In this document: positions 52,394 to 60,279 of the stretch, piece by piece
Numbering within the stretch: position 1 is the stretch's first letter
Layout of the letters: each line of letters begins with the position of its first letter
Origin: Candidatus Gastranaerophilales bacterium
Lineage (GTDB): Bacteria; Cyanobacteriota; Vampirovibrionia; Gastranaerophilales; Gastranaerophilaceae
Assembly: GCA_944322545.1 (NCBI GenBank)
Contig: CALUPF010000014.1
Coordinates: 1 to 64,000, forward strand
DNA: 64,000 nt
Direction: 5' to 3'
Notes under the pieces: model-generated
What the model saw: only the letters and a program-made list of their open reading frames with translations
Told to the model about the DNA's origin: nothing
Database searches by the model: none
Program-made: the position numbers and the translations under genes

Positions 52394-53269
52394 TTGGTAA
52401 ACTCTATATCAGTAAAATATTTAGGTGTTGAAAAACCTAAGACATTCAGCTGTTGGAACTCTTTGGCTCGGAAAGATGATAATTTGTTTTATTCTTTTTC
52501 TAGTGTTCCAATGTCTTCAATAGAAAATGTTAAATCTCCAATAGATTATTCTAAAGCAAAACCTGACTTAAATGGGGAAATAGATAATTATCGTCAGTTT
52601 AAAAATGATTGTTGGCTACTTTCTGGAGTTTCTGCTTTGGCTAATACTACGGAAGGAAAAAGAATTATAAAATCTTCTGTTGTTAATTTAAAAAATTTAA
52701 ACAAAGTAGTTGTTATTTTTAAGGGAGTAAAACAAAGTATAACAATACCTTATGATGTTTTTGAAGCTGCAAAACAAAGCAAAAACTATGTAAAAGGCGA
52801 TGATGAAATAATTGCTATTGAAATAGCAGCTGAGTATTATAAAAAGCAGTTGGTTGAAAAAAATATTGCGAATGAAAATATTGGTCCCAACATAGTTAAT
52901 GGAAAAAATGTGATTGGCGGAAAATATAACCCATTAAGTGGCGGTTATAGCTCGGATATAATCTATATGCTTACAGGAAAGTCAGCAAAAACTATTTATA
53001 CGGGGAATGAAAAACTTAACAATCAAATATTAAATGAAATTCAAGAAATAAAAAAAGCTCCAGACGAGCACGTAGTGACTTGTAATTTTCGAAAAAGAAA
53101 AAATGGTTTATATGTAAATCATGCTTATGCAGTTAAGTCTTTAGACGATAAATTTGTAACATTGATAAACCCACATGATACAAGTAAGGAAGAGAAAATT
53201 CCTTTTGATGATTTTTTCAGTAATTTAAAATCAATAACTGTTTTAGAATTAAAAACCCGCTCTAGATAA
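52394..53269 (+). CDS. Calpain-like (papain-fold) cysteine protease candidate
   Basis: 291 aa starting at TTG with AAGGG upstream. FKNDCWLLSGVSALA (Cys73) matches the calpain active-site pattern DCWLL. GGYSSDIIYMLTG (183-195) resembles the calpain domain-II GG-S segment. VNHAYAVKSL (His243) and TLINPHD (Asn259) supply the rest of a Cys-His-Asn triad. No signal peptide is visible. Bacterial calpain-like proteins are often accessory or effector proteins. C2 (calpain) is preferred over C39 or C1 because of the DCWLL and NP pattern. The stop codon lies in the loop of the terminator. Confidence 0.68.
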   Translation: MVNSISVKYLGVEKPKTFSCWNSLARKDDNLFYSFSSVPMSSIENVKSPIDYSKAKPDLNGEIDNYRQFKNDCWLLSGVSALANTTEGKRIIKSSVVNLKNLNKVVVIFKGVKQSITIPYDVFEAAKQSKNYVKGDDEIIAIEIAAEYYKKQLVEKNIANENIGPNIVNGKNVIGGKYNPLSGGYSSDIIYMLTGKSAKTIYTGNEKLNNQILNEIQEIKKAPDEHVVTCNFRKRKNGLYVNHAYAVKSLDDKFVTLINPHDTSKEEKIPFDDFFSNLKSITVLELKTRSR

Positions 53270-53281
53270 AAGAGCGGGTTT
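53253..53281 (+). terminator. Rho-independent terminator overlapping the protease gene end
   Basis: An 11-bp perfect stem AAACCCGCTCT/AGAGCGGGTTT (53253-53263 with 53271-53281) and a 7-base loop. The left arm encodes the last codons, and the TAA stop (53267-53269) lies in the loop, so a ribosome reaching the stop would cover the hairpin. Confidence 0.8.
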
Positions 53282-53557
53282 AAGTTTTAACAAGTATTTA
53301 ATTTAAAAGTAATATTTATTCTGTTTAAAGTTAAAATAAAGAGTGCATATATTATTTAAATTGTTAAGGAACTGTAATAAAAGGACAAGTGTAAATGAAT
53401 GTTAAGTTGAGTTTTTGAGTTTATGATTTCCCCAAAATCCTTTCATAATGCCGAATCAGATAAGTGAGGTTAGAATAACTTAAAAAATACAAATGGCAAG
53501 ATATAACAAAAATAAACCTTTATTGAAATGTAGGTTAAAGATAGGAAGGAATTTGTT

Positions 53558-54328
53558 ATGGCGGATTATTTATGGCAAGGTATTTCTAATCAAGGATACA
53601 ATAAATATGGGAAAGGGATAATTGGACCAGGTAGTAAAGAAGCTCTTGAAAAAGCAGTTAATTTTCATGCTGGAGATGGTAAAACAACAACTCTTATAGA
53701 AGTTTTAGATAAGCCAACACATATAAACAATCGATGGGGTGGGTTTGGTACAGATTATCATATGAAACCTGGTGAATTAAGAATGACATATGGTGAGCAG
53801 GCTATTGATTATATGGATGGAAGATGGCAAAAATTAGCTAAAAAATTAGGTAAAACTAAGCTTCTTGATCAGGCTGGTAGTGTAGATGTTGCATTGATGG
53901 AAACCACTCATAGGGATGCAAAAACTGGTGAATATCTTTTAGGAAAATTGAGAAAATTAGGAACAAAAATTACTGCTATAAAAGACGCTAATATCGGTGT
54001 AACAATTCCTACTCCTGACATGACACATGTTTTAACCTCTGAAGCTGCAAAAACTGGTGCAGTGGCTACTCAACTAAAACCTGGCATGGTTATTGCACAA
54101 GATGCATTAGGTACTTATACACCACCTTTAAAAACGCTTTTGAAGAAAAATAAACCAGTAGGTAAAATGGCAGAAGCTGTTTACAATAAATTGTCTAAAT
54201 TTTCTAAAATTCAGGATTTGGCTATGAAATATGCTAAAAGCGGTGAATTGTCAGAGGCTAATGCGCAAAAAGCAATCAATAATGCTTGGAAGTTTGTTCA
54301 AAAGTGGGCAACAAAAGTTAAGGTATAA
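53558..54328 (+). CDS. Unknown protein, possible secreted or effector-type protein
   Basis: 256 aa. The N-terminus is Gly/Tyr/Asn-rich (YLWQGISNQGYNKYGKGIIGPGSKEA). A middle segment with WGGFGTDYHMKPGELRMTYGEQAIDYMDG could be an enzymatic pocket, and the C-terminal 80 residues are basic and helical. No signal peptide, membrane span, cysteine or known family motif was recognised. A strong GGAAGGAAT precedes the ATG and a strong terminator follows. The 288-bp gap upstream is AT-rich without a supported gene. The gene follows the calpain-like unit but after a terminator, so it has its own promoter. Confidence 0.62.
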   Translation: MADYLWQGISNQGYNKYGKGIIGPGSKEALEKAVNFHAGDGKTTTLIEVLDKPTHINNRWGGFGTDYHMKPGELRMTYGEQAIDYMDGRWQKLAKKLGKTKLLDQAGSVDVALMETTHRDAKTGEYLLGKLRKLGTKITAIKDANIGVTIPTPDMTHVLTSEAAKTGAVATQLKPGMVIAQDALGTYTPPLKTLLKKNKPVGKMAEAVYNKLSKFSKIQDLAMKYAKSGELSEANAQKAINNAWKFVQKWATKVKV

Positions 54329-54348
54329 AGATATAATTATTTACAACA

Positions 54349-54380
54349 AAAAACCCGTTTGCTTTTGCAAACGGGTTTTT
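54349..54380. terminator. Bidirectional rho-independent terminator
   Basis: A perfect 14-bp stem (54349-54362 with 54367-54380) with a TTTT loop, A-rich 5' and T-rich 3' ends. It lies between the 256-aa gene on the plus strand and rplL on the minus strand and can terminate both. Confidence 0.92.
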
Positions 54381-54396
54381 AAGTTTTTGTATAGAA

Positions 54397-54774
54397 CTAC
54401 TTGATTTCAACTGTAGCGCCAGCAGCTTCCAATTGTTTTTTGATAGCTTCAGCATCTTCTTTTTTAACACCTTCTTTGATAGCTTTAGGAGCAGCATCAA
54501 CAAGGTCTTTAGCTTCTTTTAAGCCTAAGCCAGTGATAGCTCTAACTTCTTTCAATACAGCGATTTTGTTAGCACCAGCAGATGCTAAGATTACGTTAAC
54601 TTCAGAAGCTTCTTCAGCACCACCTTCAGCAGCAGCACCAGCAGCAGGAGCAGCAGCAACTGCAACAGGAGCAGCAGCAGATACACCGAATTTTTCTTCC
54701 ATAGCTTTAACTAATTCAGCTGCTTCTAACAAAGTTAATTTTTCAATTGATTCTAAAATAGATTCTACGCTCAT
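54397..54774 (-). CDS. rplL: 50S ribosomal protein L7/L12
   Basis: 125 aa. The N-terminal dimerisation domain ([29 protein letters not shown]) leads to an Ala/Gly-rich hinge (about 35-55) and the C-terminal factor-binding domain with [27 protein letters not shown]. It forms the ribosomal stalk with L10 and recruits translation GTPases. Downstream of rplJ with 53 bp spacing, as in most bacteria, and an AAGGAG ribosome binding site. Confidence 0.97.
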   Translation of the reverse strand: MSVESILESIEKLTLLEAAELVKAMEEKFGVSAAAPVAVAAAPAAGAAAEGGAEEASEVNVILASAGANKIAVLKEVRAITGLGLKEAKDLVDAAPKAIKEGVKKEDAEAIKKQLEAAGATVEIK

Positions 54775-54827
54775 TTTTTTCTCCTTTTATTTGTTTTTGT
54801 AGTTAATATTTAATTTAAATTATGCGA

Positions 54828-55349
54828 CTAAGCGCTTTTTTTCTTTGCAACTGCATCGATTGCTCTTACCAAGCTGCTCATTACAGCGTTTACAGAACCA
54901 ACGATACCTGTTGCAGGTGAATTTACGCAGCCAAGCATTTTTGCGTAAAGTTCTTCTTTTGAAGGTGTATTAGCAAGTTCTTTAACTTGATTTGCATCAA
55001 GAAGTTGTCCATCTAATGCACCGCAGATAACTTCTGCTTTTTTCTTTTCTTTGATGAATTTAGCAACAACTTTTGCTGCTGAAACTTCGTCATCAAAACC
55101 GAATGCGATAGCTGTTGATTCTTTCATTGAATCAGAAAGAACTTCGAAAGCTGTTCCTTTGAAAGCTATCTTAGCCAAAGTGTTTTTTGTAACTGTATAG
55201 TCAGAGCCAACTTTTTGAAGTTCACGTCTTAAAGCTGTGATTTCTTCAACAGATAGTCCTTTGTAGTTAGTTACAATAGCTACTTTAGCCTTTTCCACGT
55301 TTTCTTTAATGTGGGCAATTTTTTGTTCTTTAAAGGCTTTTGTTGCCAT
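54828..55349 (-). CDS. rplJ: 50S ribosomal protein L10
   Basis: 173 aa, with N-terminal AHIKENVEKAKVAIVTNYKGLSVEEITALRRELQ, VTKNTLAKIA and the C-terminal helix that binds L7/L12 dimers. It anchors the stalk on 23S rRNA and also represses its own operon by binding the leader RNA. AAAGGAG lies before the ATG. The upstream minus strand has the leader, attenuator and promoter. rplA and rplK, often next, are not in front of it: the operon starts here. Confidence 0.97.
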   Translation of the reverse strand: MATKAFKEQKIAHIKENVEKAKVAIVTNYKGLSVEEITALRRELQKVGSDYTVTKNTLAKIAFKGTAFEVLSDSMKESTAIAFGFDDEVSAAKVVAKFIKEKKKAEVICGALDGQLLDANQVKELANTPSKEELYAKMLGCVNSPATGIVGSVNAVMSSLVRAIDAVAKKKSA

Positions 55350-55402
55350 GATTTGCTCCTTTTATGTTTATTTGTATCGACCTAATTTGTTTTACTAAAT
55401 GC

Positions 55403-55436
55403 AAAAAATGATTTTGCATTTTAACCGCAAAATCAT
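55403..55436 (-). terminator. Attenuator hairpin in the rplJ leader
   Basis: On the minus strand ATGATTTTGC pairs perfectly with GCAAAATCAT (55436-55427 with 55417-55408) across a 9-base loop and is followed by six T residues. It is a complete intrinsic terminator about 50-90 bp before the rplJ ATG, so it must be bypassed for expression. This suggests conditional termination controlled by the L10 leader. Confidence 0.7.
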
Positions 55437-55485
55437 CACATCAATTTATAAATTATCGCTTTTCAGCTGATTTTTATTGACTTTT

Positions 55486-55562
55486 CTGATCCTCGACAGG
55501 CTTTTGTTTTGAGGGACTTTATTGTCTTTTCTCTAGTCCCGCCTGTTGTCTGCGGTTCGTAT
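55486..55562 (-). promoter_or_regulatory. Ribosomal protein L10 leader RNA element
   Basis: Read on the minus strand, the region contains GACAACAGGCGGGACTAGAG and then GTCCCTC and AAGCCTGTCGAGG, matching the pattern of L10 leaders, in which a CCTGNCGAGG kink-turn-like motif pairs back with an ACAGGCGGG-type arm. L10(L12)4 binding here represses the operon. It begins only a few bases after the promoter and ends upstream of the attenuator hairpin. Confidence 0.7.
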
Positions 55563-55566
55563 TGTT

Positions 55567-55595
55567 AATATATGAAAAACATGGCTTTTTTGCAA
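55567..55595 (-). promoter_or_regulatory. Promoter of the rplJ-rplL operon
   Basis: On the minus strand TTGCAA (55595-55590) and TATATT (55572-55567) are separated by 17 bp. The predicted start falls just upstream of the L10 leader. The divergent aroC gene starts 70 bp to the right. The gap 55350-55664 is thus filled by leader, attenuator and promoters. Confidence 0.65.
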
Positions 55596-55664
55596 GTATT
55601 TTTGTTAACATAAATTAATAAAATAATGTATAATTATTAAAAAATAAAAGTAATAAGGAAATTT

Positions 55665-56753
55665 ATGAGCAAATTCAGATTTTTAACAGCAGGCGAATCA
55701 CATGGAATGTGCTTAAATGCAATTATCGAAGGGATGCCTGCTAATATAACTATTGACAAGACTTTTATCAATAATGACTTAGCAAGACGTCAAAGTGGCT
55801 ATGGTCGTGGTGGCAGAATGCAAATAGAAACTGATAAAGTTTTGATTAAGTCAGGTGTTAGATTTGGAAAAACAACTGGTGCACCTATTTCCATCGAGGT
55901 TGAAAACAAAGATTGGAAAAATTGGACAGTTCCAATGTCAGTAGATCCAGTTGATATGACAGATGCTGATGTATTAGAGCTTGTTAATGCAAAAAAAATT
56001 ACGCGTGTTCGTCCTGGTCATGCTGATTTGACAGGTGCGATAAAATACGATCAACAGGATGTTAGAAACATCCTTGAACGCTCAAGTGCCAGAGAAACAG
56101 CAGCTAGAGTGGCTGTCGGTGGTATAGCAAAATGTTTATTAAAAGAGTTTGACATAGAAATTTCTTCAAAAGTTTTGAATATTGCTGGCAAACATACAGA
56201 ATCTGAAATGAAATCAGCAATAGATGAAGCAAAAGAAGAAGGTGACACACTAGGTGGTTGCTTTGAAGTTAGGCTAAAAAATGTGCCTGTTGGTCTAGGC
56301 TCTTTCGTTCAATGGGATAGACGTCTAGATGGCAGGTTGGCTCAAGCTTTGATGAGCATTCAGGCTATTAAAGCTGTTGAGGTTGGAGCTGGAGTTCAGG
56401 TTGCTGAGTTAAAAGGCTCTCAGACTCATGATGAAATCTTTTATGAAAATGGTGAATACTTTAGAAAAACTAACAACGCTGGTGGTATTGAAGGTGGAAT
56501 GACTAATGGTGAGGATATTGTGCTTAGAGTTTATATGAAGGCAATTCCTACTATGAAAAAGCCACTTCAATCTGTTGATATAGAAACAAAACAGCCTTAT
56601 ACTGCACATTTTGAACGTTCAGATACTTGTGCAGTAGAAGCTTGTGCAGTAGTAGGAGAGGCCATGGCGGCGGTTGTCATTGCTGATGCCTTTTTAGAAA
56701 AATTTGGTGGTGACAGTTTAGAAGAAATAAAGAAAAATTATAAAAATGGATAA
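55665..56753 (+). CDS. aroC: Chorismate synthase
   Basis: 362 aa FMN enzyme converting EPSP to chorismate. GESHGMCLNAIIEGMP near the N-terminus, RRQSGYGRGGRMQIE, RPGHADLTGAIKY and ERSSARETAARVAVG, then the later GGIEGGMTNGEDI, are all family signatures. AATAAGGAAA precedes the ATG. It is first in aroC-aroK-aroB and overlaps aroK by 8 bp. Confidence 0.97.
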   Translation: MSKFRFLTAGESHGMCLNAIIEGMPANITIDKTFINNDLARRQSGYGRGGRMQIETDKVLIKSGVRFGKTTGAPISIEVENKDWKNWTVPMSVDPVDMTDADVLELVNAKKITRVRPGHADLTGAIKYDQQDVRNILERSSARETAARVAVGGIAKCLLKEFDIEISSKVLNIAGKHTESEMKSAIDEAKEEGDTLGGCFEVRLKNVPVGLGSFVQWDRRLDGRLAQALMSIQAIKAVEVGAGVQVAELKGSQTHDEIFYENGEYFRKTNNAGGIEGGMTNGEDIVLRVYMKAIPTMKKPLQSVDIETKQPYTAHFERSDTCAVEACAVVGEAMAAVVIADAFLEKFGGDSLEEIKKNYKNG

Positions 56754-57267
56754 TAAAAAAAATATTGTTTTAATAGGAATGATGGGTGCAGGGAAAAGCA
56801 CTATCGGCCATCTTTTAGATGAAAAATTAAAGGATTTTCAATACCTTGATATAGATAAGGAAATTGAAAAACTAGCACAAAAGCATATATCTGAGATTTT
56901 TGCTCAAGATGGTGAATCTCATTTTCGTAAGCTTGAGAATGAGTTAATTGCTAAGTATTCAAACTATCACAATCAGGTCATTTCAACAGGTGGTGGGATA
57001 GTTGAGAATATAGAAAATGTAAACCTTTTAAAGAAAAATGGTGTTATTTTTTATTTAAAAGCTTCAGTCGATGAGCTTTTTGAAAGAGTTAGGAAAACAT
57101 CACATCGCCCATTATTAAAGCATGAAAACCCAAAACAAAGATTAAAAGAGCTTATAGATAAGCGCGAGCCTTTTTATAAGCTTGCTGATTTTGAAATTGA
57201 TACTGAGAAAAAAGAGTTAATGGAAATCGTTGAAGAAATATTAAAAGACTATGAATCAATTATTTAA
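56746..57267 (+). CDS. aroK: Shikimate kinase
   Basis: 173 aa P-loop kinase that phosphorylates shikimate. GMMGAGKSTIG (12-22) is Walker A, DIDKEIE the shikimate-binding Asp, ESHFRKLENEL the RxxE motif, and STGGGIVE the conserved glycine triplet. RPLL marks the lid. Overlaps aroC (8 bp) and aroB (17 bp). Confidence 0.95.
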   Translation: MDNKKNIVLIGMMGAGKSTIGHLLDEKLKDFQYLDIDKEIEKLAQKHISEIFAQDGESHFRKLENELIAKYSNYHNQVISTGGGIVENIENVNLLKKNGVIFYLKASVDELFERVRKTSHRPLLKHENPKQRLKELIDKREPFYKLADFEIDTEKKELMEIVEEILKDYESII

Positions 57268-58345
57268 TTTAAAAGTTAATATTCCTGAAAAAAAAGAATA
57301 TAGTTATGACATATTAATTGGTGAAGGATTTTTTCAAAACTTTGAAGAGATTGTTAAAAAATATTCTAGTGCAAATAAATTCCTTATAGTCACAAATGAA
57401 ACTATATATAAACTTTACAAGGATAAAATACAGTTGGGTTCTTCAAAATTTGTTATTTTGCCTGATGGTGAAGAGTATAAAAATTTTGAAAATTTTAAAA
57501 AGATTTTAGATGCTGCAATTGAAAATAGACTTGAAAGAAAAGACTGCATTATAGCTTTTGGTGGTGGTGTGATAGGTGACATGGCAGGTTATGCCGCTGC
57601 TTCTTACATGAGAGGAATTGATTTTATTCAGGTTCCGACGACATTGTTATCAATGGTAGATTCTTCAGTCGGTGGAAAAGTTGCAATAAATCATGAACAT
57701 GGTAAAAATCTAATAGGAGCTTTTTACCAGCCCAAAGTTGTTATTGCTGATATTTCAACTTTAAAAACATTAGATAAAAGACAATTGAAAACTGGTATTG
57801 GTGAAGTGTTGAAATATGCATTTATTGAAAAATCTTGCGGGGCAGATTTAAATTACAGATTTTTTGACTTTCTGAAAAATAACAAAGATAAAATATATAA
57901 CTTAGATGTTGATACTGTATCAAATTTAATCAATATATGTTGTTCATTGAAAGCTGCAGTTGTTAACAAAGATGAAACAGAAAAAGGCATAAGAGCAATT
58001 TTGAATCTAGGTCATACTTTTGCTCATGCAATTGAAAATCTTACGAATTATGTTGTATATACACATGGAGAAGCAGTTGCAATTGGTATGAAAATGGCAT
58101 TTAAGTTAGCTTTATTAGAAAAATATATTGAAAAAAGCTATTATGATGAAGCTTTGGAATTGATTGATTTATATGATTTAGTTCCTGCTTTTTCAGATTT
58201 AAGTAAAGATGATTTGTATAATGAGATGTTTTTGGATAAAAAAGCTCAAAATGGAAAAGTTAGATTTGTAATTCCAAATGGATCTTTTGAGGTCGGAATT
58301 TTTTCTGATGTTTCTAAACAATATGTGTTTGAAGCTATGAATTAA
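57251..58345 (+). CDS. aroB: 3-dehydroquinate synthase
   Basis: 364 aa NAD- and metal-dependent enzyme converting DAHP to 3-dehydroquinate. ILPDGEEYKN, AFGGGVIGDMAGYAAASYMRGI, QVPTTLLSMVDSSVGGKVAIN, the GEVLKY segment, and the metal-binding LNLGHTFAHAIE with the later HGEAVAIGM histidine are visible. Its start overlaps the end of aroK. Co-expression gives three of the seven steps to chorismate; the other aro genes lie elsewhere. Confidence 0.96.
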   Translation: MNQLFNLKVNIPEKKEYSYDILIGEGFFQNFEEIVKKYSSANKFLIVTNETIYKLYKDKIQLGSSKFVILPDGEEYKNFENFKKILDAAIENRLERKDCIIAFGGGVIGDMAGYAAASYMRGIDFIQVPTTLLSMVDSSVGGKVAINHEHGKNLIGAFYQPKVVIADISTLKTLDKRQLKTGIGEVLKYAFIEKSCGADLNYRFFDFLKNNKDKIYNLDVDTVSNLINICCSLKAAVVNKDETEKGIRAILNLGHTFAHAIENLTNYVVYTHGEAVAIGMKMAFKLALLEKYIEKSYYDEALELIDLYDLVPAFSDLSKDDLYNEMFLDKKAQNGKVRFVIPNGSFEVGIFSDVSKQYVFEAMN

Positions 58346-58408
58346 AAAATTAGGTGACAAAAAAATTTTTTTCTTGTTTTTAAGCCAGCAAGAAAGGAAT
58401 ATTTTGAG

Positions 58409-59068
58409 ATGATTTTATCTGTAAACTCTTTTGGTCCCAAATATAGTATTCAAAAAACTTCAAATTATACAAATATTAAGAATGTCTCTTTTTCAAAAAA
58501 CATAGATGATGATGTGTTTGATGATGATTATTCTGAAAAAATAGAGATGTTAGAATATTCTCCAAATGATATGCATTTAATAGGGGAATTAGATGGGAAA
58601 GAATACAATATAAGATTTACAAGAAAAGATCTTTCAAAAAAGAAAAATGTAGAAATCAAAGGCTATTATGCTGGACAAAAAGTTGATATCAAGGCTGATT
58701 ATAAAGATGATAAAAATCACTATTTTATAGGCAGATTAGGAGATAAAATTTTTGATGTTAAACATCGTGTAGGCGGGCTTTTTATAAAAGATAATCTTAA
58801 AGGCAAAATAAATGATAAGGACTTTTATGCTAAGTTTCCTTCTGCTAGCGCAGTAGATGAAAATAGAGATTTAATAGTTCTTTTAATGCATCTTTCAGGG
58901 TATACATTAGATGTTAATGGATGTAATTTTGGATATCCAGATTCATCTAATGTTTCATATGCATATTTTTCAGGAAATATTAAAGAAAATATCGATTCAT
59001 ATACTTTGTTTAATGATATATGGAAAGACCCGGTTTTATCCGGGCCAAATCCATTTAATCAAGTATAA
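58409..59068 (+). CDS. Unknown beta-rich protein with SFG-type N-terminus
   Basis: 219 aa. After a 50-residue Asn/Asp/Ser-rich N-terminus (MILSVNSFGPKYSIQ...VSFSKN), three to four similar beta-hairpin units occur: LIGELDGKEYNIRFTRKDL, IKGYYAGQKVDIKADY, FIGRLGDKIFDVKHR and KGKINDKDFYAKF. Each has a G-x-x-x-G/D-turn and ends in a hydrophobic-x-hydrophobic strand, suggesting a small beta-repeat fold. The C-terminal part is unique. No family was recognised and no signal peptide is seen. AGAAAGGAAT lies upstream. A separate gene after aroB. Confidence 0.6.
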   Translation: MILSVNSFGPKYSIQKTSNYTNIKNVSFSKNIDDDVFDDDYSEKIEMLEYSPNDMHLIGELDGKEYNIRFTRKDLSKKKNVEIKGYYAGQKVDIKADYKDDKNHYFIGRLGDKIFDVKHRVGGLFIKDNLKGKINDKDFYAKFPSASAVDENRDLIVLLMHLSGYTLDVNGCNFGYPDSSNVSYAYFSGNIKENIDSYTLFNDIWKDPVLSGPNPFNQV

Positions 59069-59077
59069 TTAAGATTT

Positions 59078-60208
59078 TTATACTAAGTTTTCAATGGCAG
59101 CTTTAACACCTGAACCTAATTCAAATTTGTGGCCAAGTTTATAAAGACTTGCCTCAAGAGATCCTACTGCTGCAATTACATCTCTGTCACAAACAAATCC
59201 TAATGTTCCCATTCTGAAGATTTTATCTTTTAGTTCATTTTGTCCGTTCGCAACCACGATATCAAAGTCTTTTTTCATTGTGCTTCTGATATCTGGAACT
59301 GAGATTCCTTCAGGTGGGTAAATTGATGTGATTGCATTAGATGCAATTGAATCGTCTTCTACCATCGGTTTCAGTCCAATAGCTTTGATTGCCGCGCGAA
59401 GAGCTTTTGCATGTTTTGCATGACGGGTAATGATATTTTCAAGACCGTCTTTTTTCATCATTTTTAGTGCTTCATTTAAAGCTACAATTAAGTTTACAGC
59501 TGGTGTGTAAGGAGTTGAATTAGCTCTTACGGATTTTCTGTATGCACTCCAGTCAAAATAGAATGAAGGATGTTTGCATTGTTCATGCATTTTGAAAGCT
59601 TTTTCACTTGCTGCCAAAAATGCTAATCCTGGTGGAATCATAAATCCTTTTTGTGAACCAGACACTAAAACATCGATTCCCCATTCATCCATTTTGCATT
59701 CGATTGCACCGATAGATGTTACACCATCTACAACAGAAACTGCACCGTGTTCTTTAATTAATGCAACTAATTCTTTTAGCTTATTAGTAACACCTGTTGC
59801 TGTTTCGTTATGGGTTAAAGTAACGATTTTGATTTCTTTATTTACGTCTGCATCGAGTTTTTCTTTTAAAACTTTAGGGTCAATTGCTTGACCTGGAGCA
59901 ACTTCAATTTTTTCTACATTAGCGCCAAGTGATGTTGCAATTTTTGCCCAGCGGTTGCCAAAATTACCTATTACAAGAGAAAGAACTTTATCACCTTCAT
60001 TAACAAGGTTGGACAAAGCTGCTTCCATTGCCCCTGTACCACTTGAAGTATATATAAATACATCATTTTCTGTTTGAAAGAGCCATTTTAAGTCTGCGTA
60101 AGTTTCTTCTAAAATTGCGGAGAATTCAGAACTTCTGTGGCCAATAGGATGTTTAGCCATTGCTAAAAGTACACTTTCAGGAACTGGTGTTGGTCCTGGA
60201 ATCATCAA
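59078..60208 (-). CDS. Class V PLP-dependent aminotransferase (alanine/serine-glyoxylate type)
   Basis: 376 aa. IPGPTPVPESVLLAMAKHPIGHRS is the family N-terminus, YTSSGTGAMEAAL binds PLP phosphate, VDGVTSIGA has the PLP Asp, and SGSQKGF the Schiff-base Lys187. The enzyme exchanges amino groups between serine or alanine and glyoxylate or pyruvate. The best ribosome binding site (GGGAGAG) precedes an ATG at 60225 in another frame that reads MKDKTF then stops. A -1 shift over the T-run (60212-60208) would join the two reading frames. The start at 60208 is TTG with no site of its own. Confidence 0.88.
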   Translation of the reverse strand: MMIPGPTPVPESVLLAMAKHPIGHRSSEFSAILEETYADLKWLFQTENDVFIYTSSGTGAMEAALSNLVNEGDKVLSLVIGNFGNRWAKIATSLGANVEKIEVAPGQAIDPKVLKEKLDADVNKEIKIVTLTHNETATGVTNKLKELVALIKEHGAVSVVDGVTSIGAIECKMDEWGIDVLVSGSQKGFMIPPGLAFLAASEKAFKMHEQCKHPSFYFDWSAYRKSVRANSTPYTPAVNLIVALNEALKMMKKDGLENIITRHAKHAKALRAAIKAIGLKPMVEDDSIASNAITSIYPPEGISVPDIRSTMKKDFDIVVANGQNELKDKIFRMGTLGFVCDRDVIAAVGSLEASLYKLGHKFELGSGVKAAIENLV

Positions 60209-60279
60209 AAAGTCTTATCTTTCATTCTTCTCTCCCTATAAAAATATAGACGGATTTTATTATCTCACATTTTGCTGAT

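Noticed and set aside
59029-59044. Hairpin CCCGG/CCGGG as a terminator
   Set aside because: It lies within the 3' coding part of the 219-aa gene and is not followed by a T-run.
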